This document shows, in pieces, positions 1-8,502 of a DNA stretch of 64,000 bases. The notes beneath the pieces are model-generated. The model saw nothing but the letters and a program-made list of their open reading frames with translations. It had not been told where the DNA came from and did not search any database. Made by a program: the position numbers and the translations under genes. Position 1 is the first letter of the stretch; each line of letters starts with the position of its first letter. This stretch comes from Vallitalea sp. (GTDB lineage: Bacteria > Bacillota > Clostridia > Lachnospirales > Vallitaleaceae): positions 124,001 to 188,000 of the forward strand of contig JAOASG010000044.1 of NCBI GenBank assembly GCA_025210235.1, given 5' to 3'.

Positions 1-331
1 ACAAGACGGTCGTAGATGGATAGGTATTAAAAATTCGTTCAGTTAAATCATTCCTAAGAAAAACTAAGTTCACTAAAACAAAGAGGCTACGCCTCGTTAT
101 TCCTGTCAAGGAATATTGTTTCGTTAGGAAAGTTTCCTTAGCGTAAATGATAATGCTCTTATCTCATTTACTTAATTCTTAGAACTTTCCTATAAGACAA
201 GAATAGTTTCCTAAAACTTAAAAACTCCTTGCAGTCAAACATTTAAGTTTTTAACGGAAACTATTCTTCCGTTCACTAAGTGTTTTCTAAGGAAGATTTA
301 AAGTCACTACTTTTTAATACCTATCCATCTA
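1..331 (-). repeat. Family A long palindrome, copy A1 (with internal insert)
   Basis: This is one of three copies of a roughly 210-bp inverted-repeat element (others at 21255-21576 and 55553-55766). The outer arms lie at 13-33 and 311-331 and pair perfectly over 21 bases. A second inner stem surrounds a loop that contains TGACTGCAAGGAG, which is identical in all three copies. The flank ACAAGACGGTCG at 1-12 is conserved with the other copies (there as CGACCGTCTTGT), so the element extends past its arms and may start before the window. This copy is inverted relative to A2 and A3 and carries an extra insert at about 74-203. No coding capacity is seen. Confidence 0.85.
74..203. repeat. Family E insert within palindrome A1
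   Basis: Compared with A2 and A3, copy A1 has about 130 extra bases between the inner stem and the outer arm. The insert is itself hairpin-rich: AACTTTCCTA near 184-193 pairs with TAGGAAAGTT near 143-152, and GAGGCTACGCCTC near 82-94 is a short perfect palindrome. Its edge motif TTCCTATAAGACAAGAA recurs at about 29530-29546 upstream of rimP, and a related string occurs near 47295. This suggests a separate repeat family that inserted into A1. Confidence 0.6.
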
Positions 332-500
332 CTCGGTTATATACGGCTTGGGGTTATTTTAAGTATATACTAATCCTAAAATTTCCATAAACAAATACCC
401 GTTGAAAATATATATACTCAGGAAAATTAAATCTTGTACTACCATTTGAAGTAACGTATCTATATACCCTTCACGAGCGATCGGTCAAATAAATAAATTT
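332..500. other. Gene-free spacer
   Basis: The stretch between palindrome A1 and the stop codon of the lipoprotein gene is AT-rich. I see no ORF, no strong terminator and no clear copy of the other repeat families. A string TATATACCC near 460 resembles the arm end of family B, but there is no partner arm close enough to support a call. Confidence 0.5.
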
Positions 501-1325
501 CTATATATCTATAGATAAAAAATCCAAAATTTCATCATAAGGTATAGAAAATTTTTGTGGACCTCCTGCCCCACATGATAAAGCATATTTAGGATAAAAA
601 ACTACTAATGCTTCTTTAGTCAAATAAAAATCATTAGACTCAAAACTTCTAATAGCTTTTTGTCCTTCAGTAGAATAAGCATCATCAAAATTATAAGCAC
701 TTCCATTATCAGAATCTAATTCACTTTTAATTTTAACCATAATTTCATCTGCTACGAAACCGTATATAAAATTCATATAGTCATGTCTATTCACATTAAA
801 TATATCCTCAAGACTGAGTTTTTTCCCTGTATTCAAATCAAATGTATCTCCTTCAATACCAGCCCATCCTACTCCTCCAGCTCCTCCATTGAGTTCTGCA
901 GACACTGAGATGATATCTCCTAATACTATCTCTAATTTGTAATAAGCACTTCTATAATAGTTATCTTCTTCTCCTTTTGCTTCAATATTATTCTCTTTCA
1001 TAAAATCAAGTGGAAGTTCATTGTAAAAAGCCTCTTCTTTATCAGCAAAATATTTATTTATTTTAGGTATTCCCTCATAATCTCCTTCTAGCCTTACTAA
1101 CTTTAACTTTAATTCTGCGTACCCCTCTACTTCATTGTAATATTTTTTATCAACATCAAAAGTATTAAAAATTACTGATTTCTTATTTTCTATATCTTTA
1201 TTCAAAGTATTTGTTTCATCCTCTGGTTCTTTAATCATTATACTATCCTCTTGAGTACTATTATTTACACTTTGACACGATGTTAACAATAGTATTGCAC
1301 AAATAAAAATACTAAATTTTTTCAT
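501..1325 (-). CDS. Lipoprotein with DUF4163/DUF3298 (RsiV/PdaC-like) region
   Basis: The product is a predicted surface lipoprotein of about 274 residues. The N-terminus MKKFSIFICAILLLTSC is a signal peptide with lipobox LLTSC, so the lipidated cysteine would be residue 17. The start at 1325 is chosen because GGAGG lies 8 bases upstream; a longer reading frame exists but lacks a ribosome site. The middle carries a Gly-rich segment followed by TFDLNTGKKLSLEDIFN, and the C-terminus has FYLTKEALVVFYPKYALS and PQKFSIPYDEI, the usual pattern of DUF4163 plus DUF3298 found in RsiV and PdaC-like proteins. Role unknown; binding of cell-wall material is an inference from the family. It lies downstream of the epimerase gene. 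Confidence 0.8.
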   Translation of the reverse strand: MKKFSIFICAILLLTSCQSVNNSTQEDSIMIKEPEDETNTLNKDIENKKSVIFNTFDVDKKYYNEVEGYAELKLKLVRLEGDYEGIPKINKYFADKEEAFYNELPLDFMKENNIEAKGEEDNYYRSAYYKLEIVLGDIISVSAELNGGAGGVGWAGIEGDTFDLNTGKKLSLEDIFNVNRHDYMNFIYGFVADEIMVKIKSELDSDNGSAYNFDDAYSTEGQKAIRSFESNDFYLTKEALVVFYPKYALSCGAGGPQKFSIPYDEILDFLSIDI

Positions 1326-1445
1326 TAATCTTTTCCTCCTAAATTGCATTTTATCTAACGTTCTATACATAATCCCAACTTAATAACTATTTAAAAACTA
1401 TTATACTTATAAAATTCTTTCCTCAGCTAAGCTTCTTTATTTTAT

Positions 1446-2519
1446 TCAATCATTGAAATTCATACCAAATCCCGCTCTATTATTTAAAGTAATTTCATCC
1501 TTTTTATAAGTCACCCCTCCTATAATAGGACTTTCTTTACATAATAAAGGAACATCTAAATCCACCTCAGTAACGTTTGCTTTTGATGCTGCTAGGTGGG
1601 CTGCGGCCGTTATTCCTATGTTACTTTCCATCATAGAGCCTATCATACATTTCATTCCAGAGACTTCTGCTAAGTTTATAATTTTTAGCGCATTATAAAT
1701 ACCACCTGTTTTCATCAACTTAATATTAATCATATCTGAGGCTTTCATATTAATTAACTTCATTGCATCTACTGGTGAAAATACACTTTCATCAGCTAGT
1801 ATTGGGATTGATACGTTATCTGTAACATATTTTAGATCATCTAAATTCTTTGCATCTACTGGTTGCTCGATAAAATCAATATTTAGATTATATGCTTCCA
1901 TCTTTTTAATAATATTTATAGCTTCCTTTGGTTTCCATCCTTGGTTAGCGTCTACTCGAAGCTTTATACTCTTTCCAACAGCTTCTCTAATGGCTTGTAT
2001 TCTTTTAAAATCTATATAAGAATCATCACCAAGTTTAATTTTTAGAATGGAAAATCCATTGTTAATTGCATCAATACTATCAGATACCATTTCCTCTACT
2101 GGGTTTAGGCTAATAGTAATATCAGTAATTAATTTTGTTCTATAACCTCCTAGTAGTCTATATACTGGAGCATTATATAACTTTCCAAGAAGATCATATA
2201 TAGCAATATCTATTGCTGCTTTTGCACTTGTATTTCCTACAATACATTTATTAAGAGTTATCATTATATCTTCAAAATTCCTTATATCTTTACCAATAAG
2301 ATATAGTTTTATATGATTTATAGCTCCCATAATTGATTGAGAAGTATCACCTGTTATAACCTCAGTAGGAGAAGCCGCTCCATATCCTACTATATCCTTA
2401 GTAATAACTTTAACTATAATAGTGTCAATCACATCTAAAGTTCTAAGTGCTGTTTTAAAAGACTTTTTAAGTTCTATGGAGGATTTCTCTGCCCTAATAT
2501 CTAATATTCTAATATTCAT
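1446..2519 (-). CDS. ykfB: L-Ala-D/L-Glu (dipeptide) epimerase, enolase superfamily
   Basis: The product, about 357 residues, belongs to the mandelate racemase/muconate lactonizing group. It carries the family signatures in order: the KxK acid/base pair in ILKIKLGDD, the metal ligands in RVDANQGW, DFIEQPV and ILADES, the second-face lysine in INIKLMKTGG, and IGSMMES near the end. Together these match L-Ala-D/L-Glu epimerases, which convert murein-derived L-Ala-D-Glu to L-Ala-L-Glu. The start at 2519 follows GAAAGAGTGGTG and gives the family's usual length; a 24-codon upstream extension is not conserved in type. It lies 72 bases downstream of an LD-carboxypeptidase gene, which supports a role in peptidoglycan peptide recycling. 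Substrate specificity is inferred from this context. Confidence 0.88.
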   Translation of the reverse strand: MNIRILDIRAEKSSIELKKSFKTALRTLDVIDTIIVKVITKDIVGYGAASPTEVITGDTSQSIMGAINHIKLYLIGKDIRNFEDIMITLNKCIVGNTSAKAAIDIAIYDLLGKLYNAPVYRLLGGYRTKLITDITISLNPVEEMVSDSIDAINNGFSILKIKLGDDSYIDFKRIQAIREAVGKSIKLRVDANQGWKPKEAINIIKKMEAYNLNIDFIEQPVDAKNLDDLKYVTDNVSIPILADESVFSPVDAMKLINMKASDMINIKLMKTGGIYNALKIINLAEVSGMKCMIGSMMESNIGITAAAHLAASKANVTEVDLDVPLLCKESPIIGGVTYKKDEITLNNRAGFGMNFND

Positions 2520-2591
2520 CACCACTCTTTCATAATACAACAAAGCGACAATGGCATTATTCATGCCAAGAAATATTGATCTTTTATGCAT

Positions 2592-3515
2592 CTATTCTTT
2601 AATAATTATTTGACATCTCTCTGCATCCATATATACATTTAAACCAAATGGTATTGTAATCATAGGTTTACAATGTCCTGATTGCACATTATAAATCGTT
2701 GGTTTATTAAGAGATTTTATAATATCATTAAATACCTGTTCAATTCTTTGACTAGCTTCATCTGAAAGAGGTTCACAATTTTTGAAATTCCCAATAATAA
2801 TTCCGTTTGCATCATCTAATTTACCAGCATAATATAACTGAGTGAGTAAACGATCTATTTTATAAGGTCTTTCCCCAACCTCTTCAATAAATAGTATTTT
2901 ATTTCTTGTGTCTATTTCATATGGTGTACCTAACGTTGAGTTTATTAAAGTGAGATTTCCTCCGATTATCTCCCCAGAAGTTATACCAAAAGACTTACAC
3001 TTAATAGGCTTTTCAATAGGATTACTAATTTTAGTACCTTTTGTATTTCCTTGTATGTTAGATAAAAAACTTTCTTTTGTAAAATCATCAAGTCCATTTG
3101 ATATGTCAACTGCCATAGGTCCATGAAAAGTAACCATATTACATAATTTATTAAATGCTATATGTAATGTGGTTATATCGCTATACCCTATAAATACTTT
3201 AGGATGTTTTTTAATAGATTCAAAGTCAAGTAAATCTAATATCCTAGCTGTACCATAACCACCTCTAAGACATATAATTGCTTTTACTTCATCATCTAAA
3301 AACATTTGATTTATATCATAAGCTCTTATCAAGTCATTTCCAGCTAGATATCCATGTTTACAATAACAACTTTTCCCGACTATCACATAAAAGCCTAACT
3401 TCTCCAAATAGTTTTTTGCTATAGAAACTTTTGACTTTGTTAAAGGACTTGCAGGCGCAACAATAGCTATTATATCCCCTTTTTTAAGTGGTTTTGGTTT
3501 AATAATATTAATCAC
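2592..3515 (-). CDS. LD-carboxypeptidase (peptidase family S66)
   Basis: The product is about 307 residues. It shows the S66 pattern: GDIIAIVAPASP at the N-terminus, LRGGYGTARILD, the nucleophile serine in FIGYSD (about residue 112), a conserved Glu in LFIEEVGERPYKIDRLL and the C-terminal histidine in QSGHCKP. These enzymes remove the terminal D-Ala from murein tetrapeptides in the cytoplasm. The first gene of the probable pair with the epimerase. The start codon is uncertain: the frame opens with GTG directly abutting AGGAG, which is too close for a normal ribosome site, whereas an ATT codon 9-12 bases later would be at normal distance. Confidence 0.9.
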   Translation of the reverse strand: MINIIKPKPLKKGDIIAIVAPASPLTKSKVSIAKNYLEKLGFYVIVGKSCYCKHGYLAGNDLIRAYDINQMFLDDEVKAIICLRGGYGTARILDLLDFESIKKHPKVFIGYSDITTLHIAFNKLCNMVTFHGPMAVDISNGLDDFTKESFLSNIQGNTKGTKISNPIEKPIKCKSFGITSGEIIGGNLTLINSTLGTPYEIDTRNKILFIEEVGERPYKIDRLLTQLYYAGKLDDANGIIIGNFKNCEPLSDEASQRIEQVFNDIIKSLNKPTIYNVQSGHCKPMITIPFGLNVYMDAERCQIIIKE

Positions 3516-3590
3516 TCCTGCAATAAAATGTATACTATATTTATATGCGAGTATTTTAACTAATTATTTCACTTTCTATACGTTTGTTTA

Positions 3591-4085
3591 TTAAAGATTT
3601 ATTTTTTCAAACGTACCTTTATCTATATGTAATTCTGCTTCAATTTCTGATTTTTTATAACCTACTAATTTTATACGATTAATTCCTTTTTTTATTGGAA
3701 CAGTTATTGTTGTTGAGCCATTTACTGTTGATTTATTTGTATTTTCAATAAGCGTAGTAACAGTATTATCAGGTGATACTAAAACAATTTTTGCTTTTTG
3801 GCTTTTTACTAATAAAGTATATGGAACTTTCAAGTCAAATTCCTCACTACTTTCGTATTTCCAAATAGTCCCACAACCACTCAGCTTTAACTTCCCTTTA
3901 TACATACCTAATTCTGCTGTTTGTTCACTTTCATCTATTCCCCAACAATCCGCTTTATCTGCTATTATACTATTATCATTATAAATCTTATTCATTTTAT
4001 TATTTCCAACTCCTATGAAGTTAATTACTCCAACTGTAACAATTATTAACGTAACAATTAATATTATACTTTTTTTAGATTTCAT
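3591..4085 (-). CDS. Hypothetical membrane-anchored or secreted protein
   Basis: A 164-residue protein that I do not recognise. Residues 5-25 (SIILIVTLIIVTVGVINFIG) form one hydrophobic segment after a basic start, so it is probably exported and stays anchored. The rest is rich in short beta-type stretches (KLKLSGCGTIWKYES, TTITVPIKKGINRIKLVGYK), which would fit a small beta-sandwich. It contains one CWGID and one SGCG cysteine. The next gene downstream on the same strand encodes a DUF1361 membrane protein. No function is proposed. Confidence 0.6.
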   Translation of the reverse strand: MKSKKSIILIVTLIIVTVGVINFIGVGNNKMNKIYNDNSIIADKADCWGIDESEQTAELGMYKGKLKLSGCGTIWKYESSEEFDLKVPYTLLVKSQKAKIVLVSPDNTVTTLIENTNKSTVNGSTTITVPIKKGINRIKLVGYKKSEIEAELHIDKGTFEKINL

Positions 4086-4110
4086 TTTTATTTTCCTTTC
4101 AACTAGATAT

Positions 4111-4130
4111 AGGTAATTGCAATACTACAT
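4111..4130. repeat. Half copy of family D end, overlapping a stop codon
   Basis: The string AGGTAATTGCAATACTACA matches the outer arm of family D (AGGTAATTGCAAAACTACA type) with one substitution. There is no second arm, so it is a solo end or remnant. The stop codon of the DUF1361 gene (TAG at 4127-4125) lies inside it. Confidence 0.6.
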
Positions 4131-4790
4131 TTGCTTTGTAAAAGTTTCTGCAAAGCTTAGAACTATAAATACAAAAAAAGCAAATAGCATAATAAAACTA
4201 ATTATAAAACTCCATTCATGTCCAAAAGTAATAAATTTCATTACTATCTTATATGGATTTATAATATCCCACGAATTAAGACGTAAAAATCTACCTATAT
4301 AAATGGCAATTCCACATAATACTGAACATAAAAATCTAAATAAATAAACTAATATCTTTTTTGAAGTATCTTCAAATACCTTTTCAATCTGCTCTTGTGA
4401 TTTAATTCCAACAAATACAGCATATAAAACACCCAAAATTATAACCAACGCTTTGCACCATACAAATATATCAGTAGAATATACCAATCCATTGTCAATT
4501 TCAAAAAAGCTATCCTTTGTCAAATGAATAATATCTGTAACCATATAGAATGTATTTGGCCAAAAAAATAACCAAGCTATTCCAAAAAGCCAAGATATAA
4601 ACTTGGATTTTTTATAATAGTTTAAAGCCTTTTTTGCTAAAAATATCGGTATTGTAGCAAGAAAAACATTCCATATCAGCATAAGAAATAAAGTACCGCC
4701 ACTCCAATCCCACATCATGAAATTAACTATAGCATAAACTATAAGAAAAACTATAAAAGGTTTATAATAACCTCTATAATTATTTTGCAT
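4125..4790 (-). CDS. DUF1361 family integral membrane protein
   Basis: The product has six or so hydrophobic segments, for example YKPFIVFLIVYAIVNFMMW, LFLMLIWNVFLATIPIFLA and FISWLFGIAWLFFWPN. The motif FFWPNTFYMVTDIIHL is the hallmark of DUF1361 proteins (usual form LFFPNAPYLITDLIHL). Function of the family is not known. Start choice is ambiguous: the frame extends to a TTG at 4868, but the good AAAGGAGG site lies inside that extension, so translation begins either at an ATT shortly after it or at the ATG at 4790, which follows GTGGA. I list the ATG. The stop codon is inside a family D repeat end. Confidence 0.75.
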   Translation of the reverse strand: MQNNYRGYYKPFIVFLIVYAIVNFMMWDWSGGTLFLMLIWNVFLATIPIFLAKKALNYYKKSKFISWLFGIAWLFFWPNTFYMVTDIIHLTKDSFFEIDNGLVYSTDIFVWCKALVIILGVLYAVFVGIKSQEQIEKVFEDTSKKILVYLFRFLCSVLCGIAIYIGRFLRLNSWDIINPYKIVMKFITFGHEWSFIISFIMLFAFFVFIVLSFAETFTKQM

Positions 4791-4916
4791 AATATTTTCC
4801 ACTATTTCATCTCCCAATAATAATTTAAACTCAACATCAATTTTAATTATATCCTCCTTTAATGTCAATCCTTTTTATTTGATTTCTATACTATATTCAT
4901 ATGAGACTAGATAAAG

Positions 4917-5390
4917 TTATTGTTTAACTTTTCTATACTTTTGTTTACTACTACTTGGCTTATAAGGAATTGTCATCTCTATTAATCCTTGCTTAATTGC
5001 AGGAATTAAGTAATTTTTTCTAAATGTTGGTCGATGTATAATACCAATACGCTCCATTAATTCTTTAGTTGACAGTGTTTCATTCCCAATAATCATTAAT
5101 AGTTTCTTAACTTGTTCGCTAACCTGTACGGTAACTTGTTCGGTCACTTGTTCGCTTAATGATATTTCCATTAAAGCATCGTATATAGCTTGTAATGAAA
5201 ATTCAATAAACTTTGTTGAGTTAGCATCACGATCACATTCACCTAAAGTTTCATAGTACTGATCTTGTCTCTCTTTTATTAATGTCTCGATTGGAAGCCA
5301 CCCAAAAATTGGTTTCCATTTATATAGAAACAATGTTTGCCACATACGTCCCATTCTACCATTTCCATCAGCAAATGGATGTATATTTCT
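4917..5390 (-). pseudogene. Fic-family AMP-transferase, 5'-truncated remnant with C-terminal winged helix
   Basis: Only the C-terminal half of a Fic protein remains. Reading from about 5381 the frame gives HPFADGNGRMGR, the complete Fic catalytic motif with its histidine (codon 5379-5381), followed by MWQTLFLYKWKPIFGWLPIE. Four codons before the histidine the frame meets a TGA (about 5391-5393), and the N-terminal helices are absent. The C-terminus has a heptad-like run SEQVTEQVTVQVSEQVKK and a short winged-helix region (LSTKELMERIGIIHRPTFRKNYL), typical of large Fic proteins. A shorter ORF from the ATG at 5354 would lack the catalytic His and is probably not functional. Confidence 0.8.
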
Positions 5391-5687
5391 TCATCTTCAT
5401 TTTACTCCAATTTCCATTATTTAACTTCTATTTCATTATACCTTACAATATATATTTTAACCATATAATATTTAGAAACTACTTAATCTGTCCATTAGGC
5501 ATATTAAATATTTTGTATAGAAAATCATATAGATTGTACATAAATTACTTTTGTCATTAATATTAATTAAAATTATGTTATAATATTTTTATTAGCTATA
5601 TTTTATAAATGAAATCATTCAAAAATCTAATATAATTAATCCATAATAAGATATTTAGTAAATTAAAATAAGGAGCTGTGATAATTT
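5391..5687. other. Gene-free spacer upstream of the NERD gene
   Basis: About 300 very AT-rich bases separate the Fic remnant from the NERD gene on the opposite strand. No further Fic coding sequence could be recognised in any frame, so the N-terminal half was lost and not just frameshifted. A TATAAT box at 5579-5584 could serve the NERD gene, but no good -35 element stands at 16-18 bases from it. Confidence 0.45.
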
Positions 5688-7031
5688 ATGTTTCCTAGAA
5701 CTATACGACAAAACAAGAAGATAAAGCAACTATTTTATAGCCAATTATCAATTAGTAATGCTAAAAAACAAAAAACAATGTCTGATGATGATATTATGAA
5801 AATGAATGCAAATATTAAGAAAGGAGAACTTGGAGAAAAAAAATCCCGTAGAGAATTAAAATTATTTTTACCTAAAGATTGCATTATAATGAATGACGTA
5901 GTACTAGAAATAACTCCAAACCACTTTAATCAGTTTGATCATCTAATTTTATCACCTAAGGGTATATATATTGTAGATACTAAAAATTGGAATTTTGAAT
6001 GGGAATTATCTAATAATAATAGCGAATGGACCTCAGAACAAACCAACGTTCGAAATCCTAATACCCAAAAAATATATCATAAGAAAAACTTTATTTTATG
6101 GTTAGAAGATCATTTTAAAGAATATGATAAAGTTACACCTTTTATAAATTCTAAAATAATACTTCTTGGAAAAGTTAATAAAAATTATGGCGATGAAGAT
6201 ACAGTAATAAAACCTAAACATATTGCAGATAAAATAAAAGTATTTGCTGCAAAAAGAAATATTCCTCAAGACACCTTAATTAGACTAGCAGATTGTATTA
6301 AAAATGCAAAACCTTTAAATCACTGGGAATGGATATTTAATCATTATGAAATTAAAGATGAAAGAAAAATATTTGTAGATGCTTCTTTTGATGAAACCTT
6401 AAAAATTAAATCAATTTATGAAGACAAAGGATTTCAAACAACTAAAATAAAGAAATATGGATATAATAAATATTGTTTTGAAGTGACTAACCACATTGAA
6501 TTATTAGAGGATAATATTAGTCTGGCTAAAAAATTACAAAATATAAGAACACAAAAAAATGAAAGAATTCCCTATCATTTAAAATGTATAAAAACAGTTT
6601 GTTTGTTTTTAATTATAGGATATTTATTAAATACAGCACTTATACAATTTCCTATATTGGTTGATAAAATAAATATAAGCAACGCTTCAAAAGCTAATAT
6701 AATTGCAGACAATGTATCAACGAATAAAATTAATGAGAGAATTAAATTTACAGTAAACAAAAATATCTCTTATATTTTCATAAAAGATGGAGAAACTATC
6801 GTATTTAACAATGCAAAAACTAAAAAAGGAACTGAAATAACCTTTTTAGATAATAAAACTATTATAATAAATGAAATTGAAAAAGAACCTATAAAATATA
6901 CCTGTGATAACGATATAATAAAATTTGAAGTAGGAAATAATCATACTAAAATTATATTAAATGACAAGGAATATAATGTTCGTTCAAAAATAGTAAAATA
7001 TAGTTTTAGTGAAAATAAAATCATAGATTAA
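5688..7031 (+). CDS. NERD-domain protein with one transmembrane segment
   Basis: A 447-residue protein preceded by AAGGAGCTGTGATAATTT. Residues about 45-130 form a nuclease-related (NERD) domain: KKGELGEKKSRREL, then NHFNQFDHLILSPKGIYIVDTKNW, which matches the usual (I/F)DH-LVLSP-GIFVIETKNW pattern. The Asp and the ETK/DTK motif are the expected restriction-endonuclease-fold residues. A hydrophobic helix VCLFLIIGYLLNTALIQF lies around residue 305-322, followed by a beta-rich tail of about 120 residues that I cannot assign. NERD proteins are of uncertain function; DNA processing is inferred from the fold. It stands alone on the plus strand next to a Fic remnant. Confidence 0.8.
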   Translation: MFPRTIRQNKKIKQLFYSQLSISNAKKQKTMSDDDIMKMNANIKKGELGEKKSRRELKLFLPKDCIIMNDVVLEITPNHFNQFDHLILSPKGIYIVDTKNWNFEWELSNNNSEWTSEQTNVRNPNTQKIYHKKNFILWLEDHFKEYDKVTPFINSKIILLGKVNKNYGDEDTVIKPKHIADKIKVFAAKRNIPQDTLIRLADCIKNAKPLNHWEWIFNHYEIKDERKIFVDASFDETLKIKSIYEDKGFQTTKIKKYGYNKYCFEVTNHIELLEDNISLAKKLQNIRTQKNERIPYHLKCIKTVCLFLIIGYLLNTALIQFPILVDKINISNASKANIIADNVSTNKINERIKFTVNKNISYIFIKDGETIVFNNAKTKKGTEITFLDNKTIIINEIEKEPIKYTCDNDIIKFEVGNNHTKIILNDKEYNVRSKIVKYSFSENKIID

Positions 7032-7093
7032 ATTAATAATAAAATTATCCTATATATGTAATTACATATAAAACAATATAATAAGAAACTTTT

Positions 7094-7122
7094 TTGCATT
7101 AGCAATTTTGTTGCTAATGCAA
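7094..7122. other. Perfect 12-bp hairpin between convergent genes
   Basis: TTGCATTAGCAA and TTGCTAATGCAA are perfectly complementary around a 5-base loop. It lies between the convergent NERD gene and the hypothetical gene at 7189-8412. A T-run precedes the stem on the plus strand, so on the minus strand the stem is followed by A and not U. It therefore is not a standard intrinsic terminator in either direction, although it may still end transcripts. Confidence 0.6.
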
Positions 7123-7188
7123 CATTCCCTATACTTATAGTAATCTACCTATATCTATAGAAAAGTTAATTATTCCTTTTAATGAGAT

Positions 7189-8412
7189 TTATTGTATATC
7201 ATTATTATCCCTTTCAAAAATAACATCGGAAAACTCTATATTATTATCTATAATATCAAACACAATTATTGCTTCCTCATTTATTGATATAGGTGTAACA
7301 GCTCCAACAGTATCTAACATTATTGTTAGTAATAGTTCATCACTACCATCATTATCAATATCCATAAAACGAGTTTTTATTGGACAACACATTAAATTGC
7401 CTTTAATATTTTTCATAAACTCATCATCTATAATAACATTATTTTCTTTTAGCTCATTTATTTTTTCTTTTGTATACATATATTCCTTATCTGTTAATTT
7501 TAATTTATAAACGCTATCTGTATATGGAAATTTAATTGATACAATTTTTCTTTCAAAATCAATATCATCTATAGTACTCTCAATATCATTTAAATTACAT
7601 ACTTCGCTTAACTTATTATTTTCATATTTATATATGTATTGACTGATAAATGGATCTATCATACTAGACATATTAATTGAAACAGATAATAAATTAGTAT
7701 TTTCTATCGGAGTTAATTTACAGGAATTATATAGTACGCTAACCTCGTCTAAAATAAAAGCATCTTCTTCTATATTTTCTTCTATAACAATCTCTTTATC
7801 ATCTACTCTTAATGTTAAACGTCCATCGTTAATTAAAACCGCCTCGGAACAATCACCAAAAACAACTTTTGTAAGCAAAGTTTCTTCAAAAACATCATAT
7901 GTTGGTTTTCCTTTAACTATTTTAATTATATAATTATCCCAACGATCTACTAATTTTGATTTATAGATTTCATTGCTTCCTTCAAACCACATAGTACCAT
8001 AAAATGTATTCATATGAATATCTTTATACCCATCAAATCTTAGAATAACATCATAAAAATCTATCTCAACATCTCTCCATTGGGATTCACCATGGTCTGC
8101 TAATAATTCTATAACTTTATCAGTAAATTTTGCTGTAGCACCGATAAATTTACTTTCCTCTTGACTAATTGTAAGTTTTATTGATTTTTCATTAATTAAA
8201 TCCTCTAAGTTATCATTAAGTTCTATATTATTCTCGTTTTTAACATCATTATTCATTTTATAATCATCATTTAAAATTTGCTTTTTATTATTGTTAGACA
8301 ACTCATTATCTTTATCATTATTTGAAAAATTATTATTATAATCATTCCATAAACTAATACCAACTATTGCTACTATTAATATAATAATAACAATAATAAC
8401 TTTTTTCTTCAT
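7189..8412 (-). CDS. Hypothetical exported protein with C-terminal VCBS/FG-GAP-like motif
   Basis: A 407-residue protein that I do not recognise as a family. Residues 4-21 (KVIIVIIILIVAIVGISL) form a signal or membrane anchor, followed by an Asn-rich linker (about residues 24-70). The remainder is acidic and beta-rich. Near the C-terminus FMDIDNDGSDELLLTIML carries the DxDxDGxDE calcium-loop pattern of FG-GAP/VCBS repeats, similar in style to the protein at 33232-34038. GGAGGAATAATTAA precedes the ATG. Extracytoplasmic location is inferred from the anchor. Confidence 0.65.
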   Translation of the reverse strand: MKKKVIIVIIILIVAIVGISLWNDYNNNFSNNDKDNELSNNNKKQILNDDYKMNNDVKNENNIELNDNLEDLINEKSIKLTISQEESKFIGATAKFTDKVIELLADHGESQWRDVEIDFYDVILRFDGYKDIHMNTFYGTMWFEGSNEIYKSKLVDRWDNYIIKIVKGKPTYDVFEETLLTKVVFGDCSEAVLINDGRLTLRVDDKEIVIEENIEEDAFILDEVSVLYNSCKLTPIENTNLLSVSINMSSMIDPFISQYIYKYENNKLSEVCNLNDIESTIDDIDFERKIVSIKFPYTDSVYKLKLTDKEYMYTKEKINELKENNVIIDDEFMKNIKGNLMCCPIKTRFMDIDNDGSDELLLTIMLDTVGAVTPISINEEAIIVFDIIDNNIEFSDVIFERDNNDIQ

Positions 8413-8466
8413 TTAATTATTCCTCCAATCTAAAACAAAAAACATTACTTATTAACATAATTATTT

Positions 8467-8490
8467 TTTACACCGTAATAGGTGTAAAAC
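8467..8490. other. Hairpin downstream of the MBL gene
   Basis: TTTTACACC and GGTGTAAAA form a 9-bp stem around a 6-base loop, in the gap between the MBL-fold gene and the next gene on the minus strand. The stem ends are A/T-rich, and on the minus strand it is followed by AAAATAATTATG and not by a clean U-run. It may be a weak terminator or a processing hairpin. Confidence 0.4.
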
Positions 8491-8502
8491 AAATTAAGAT
8501 AA

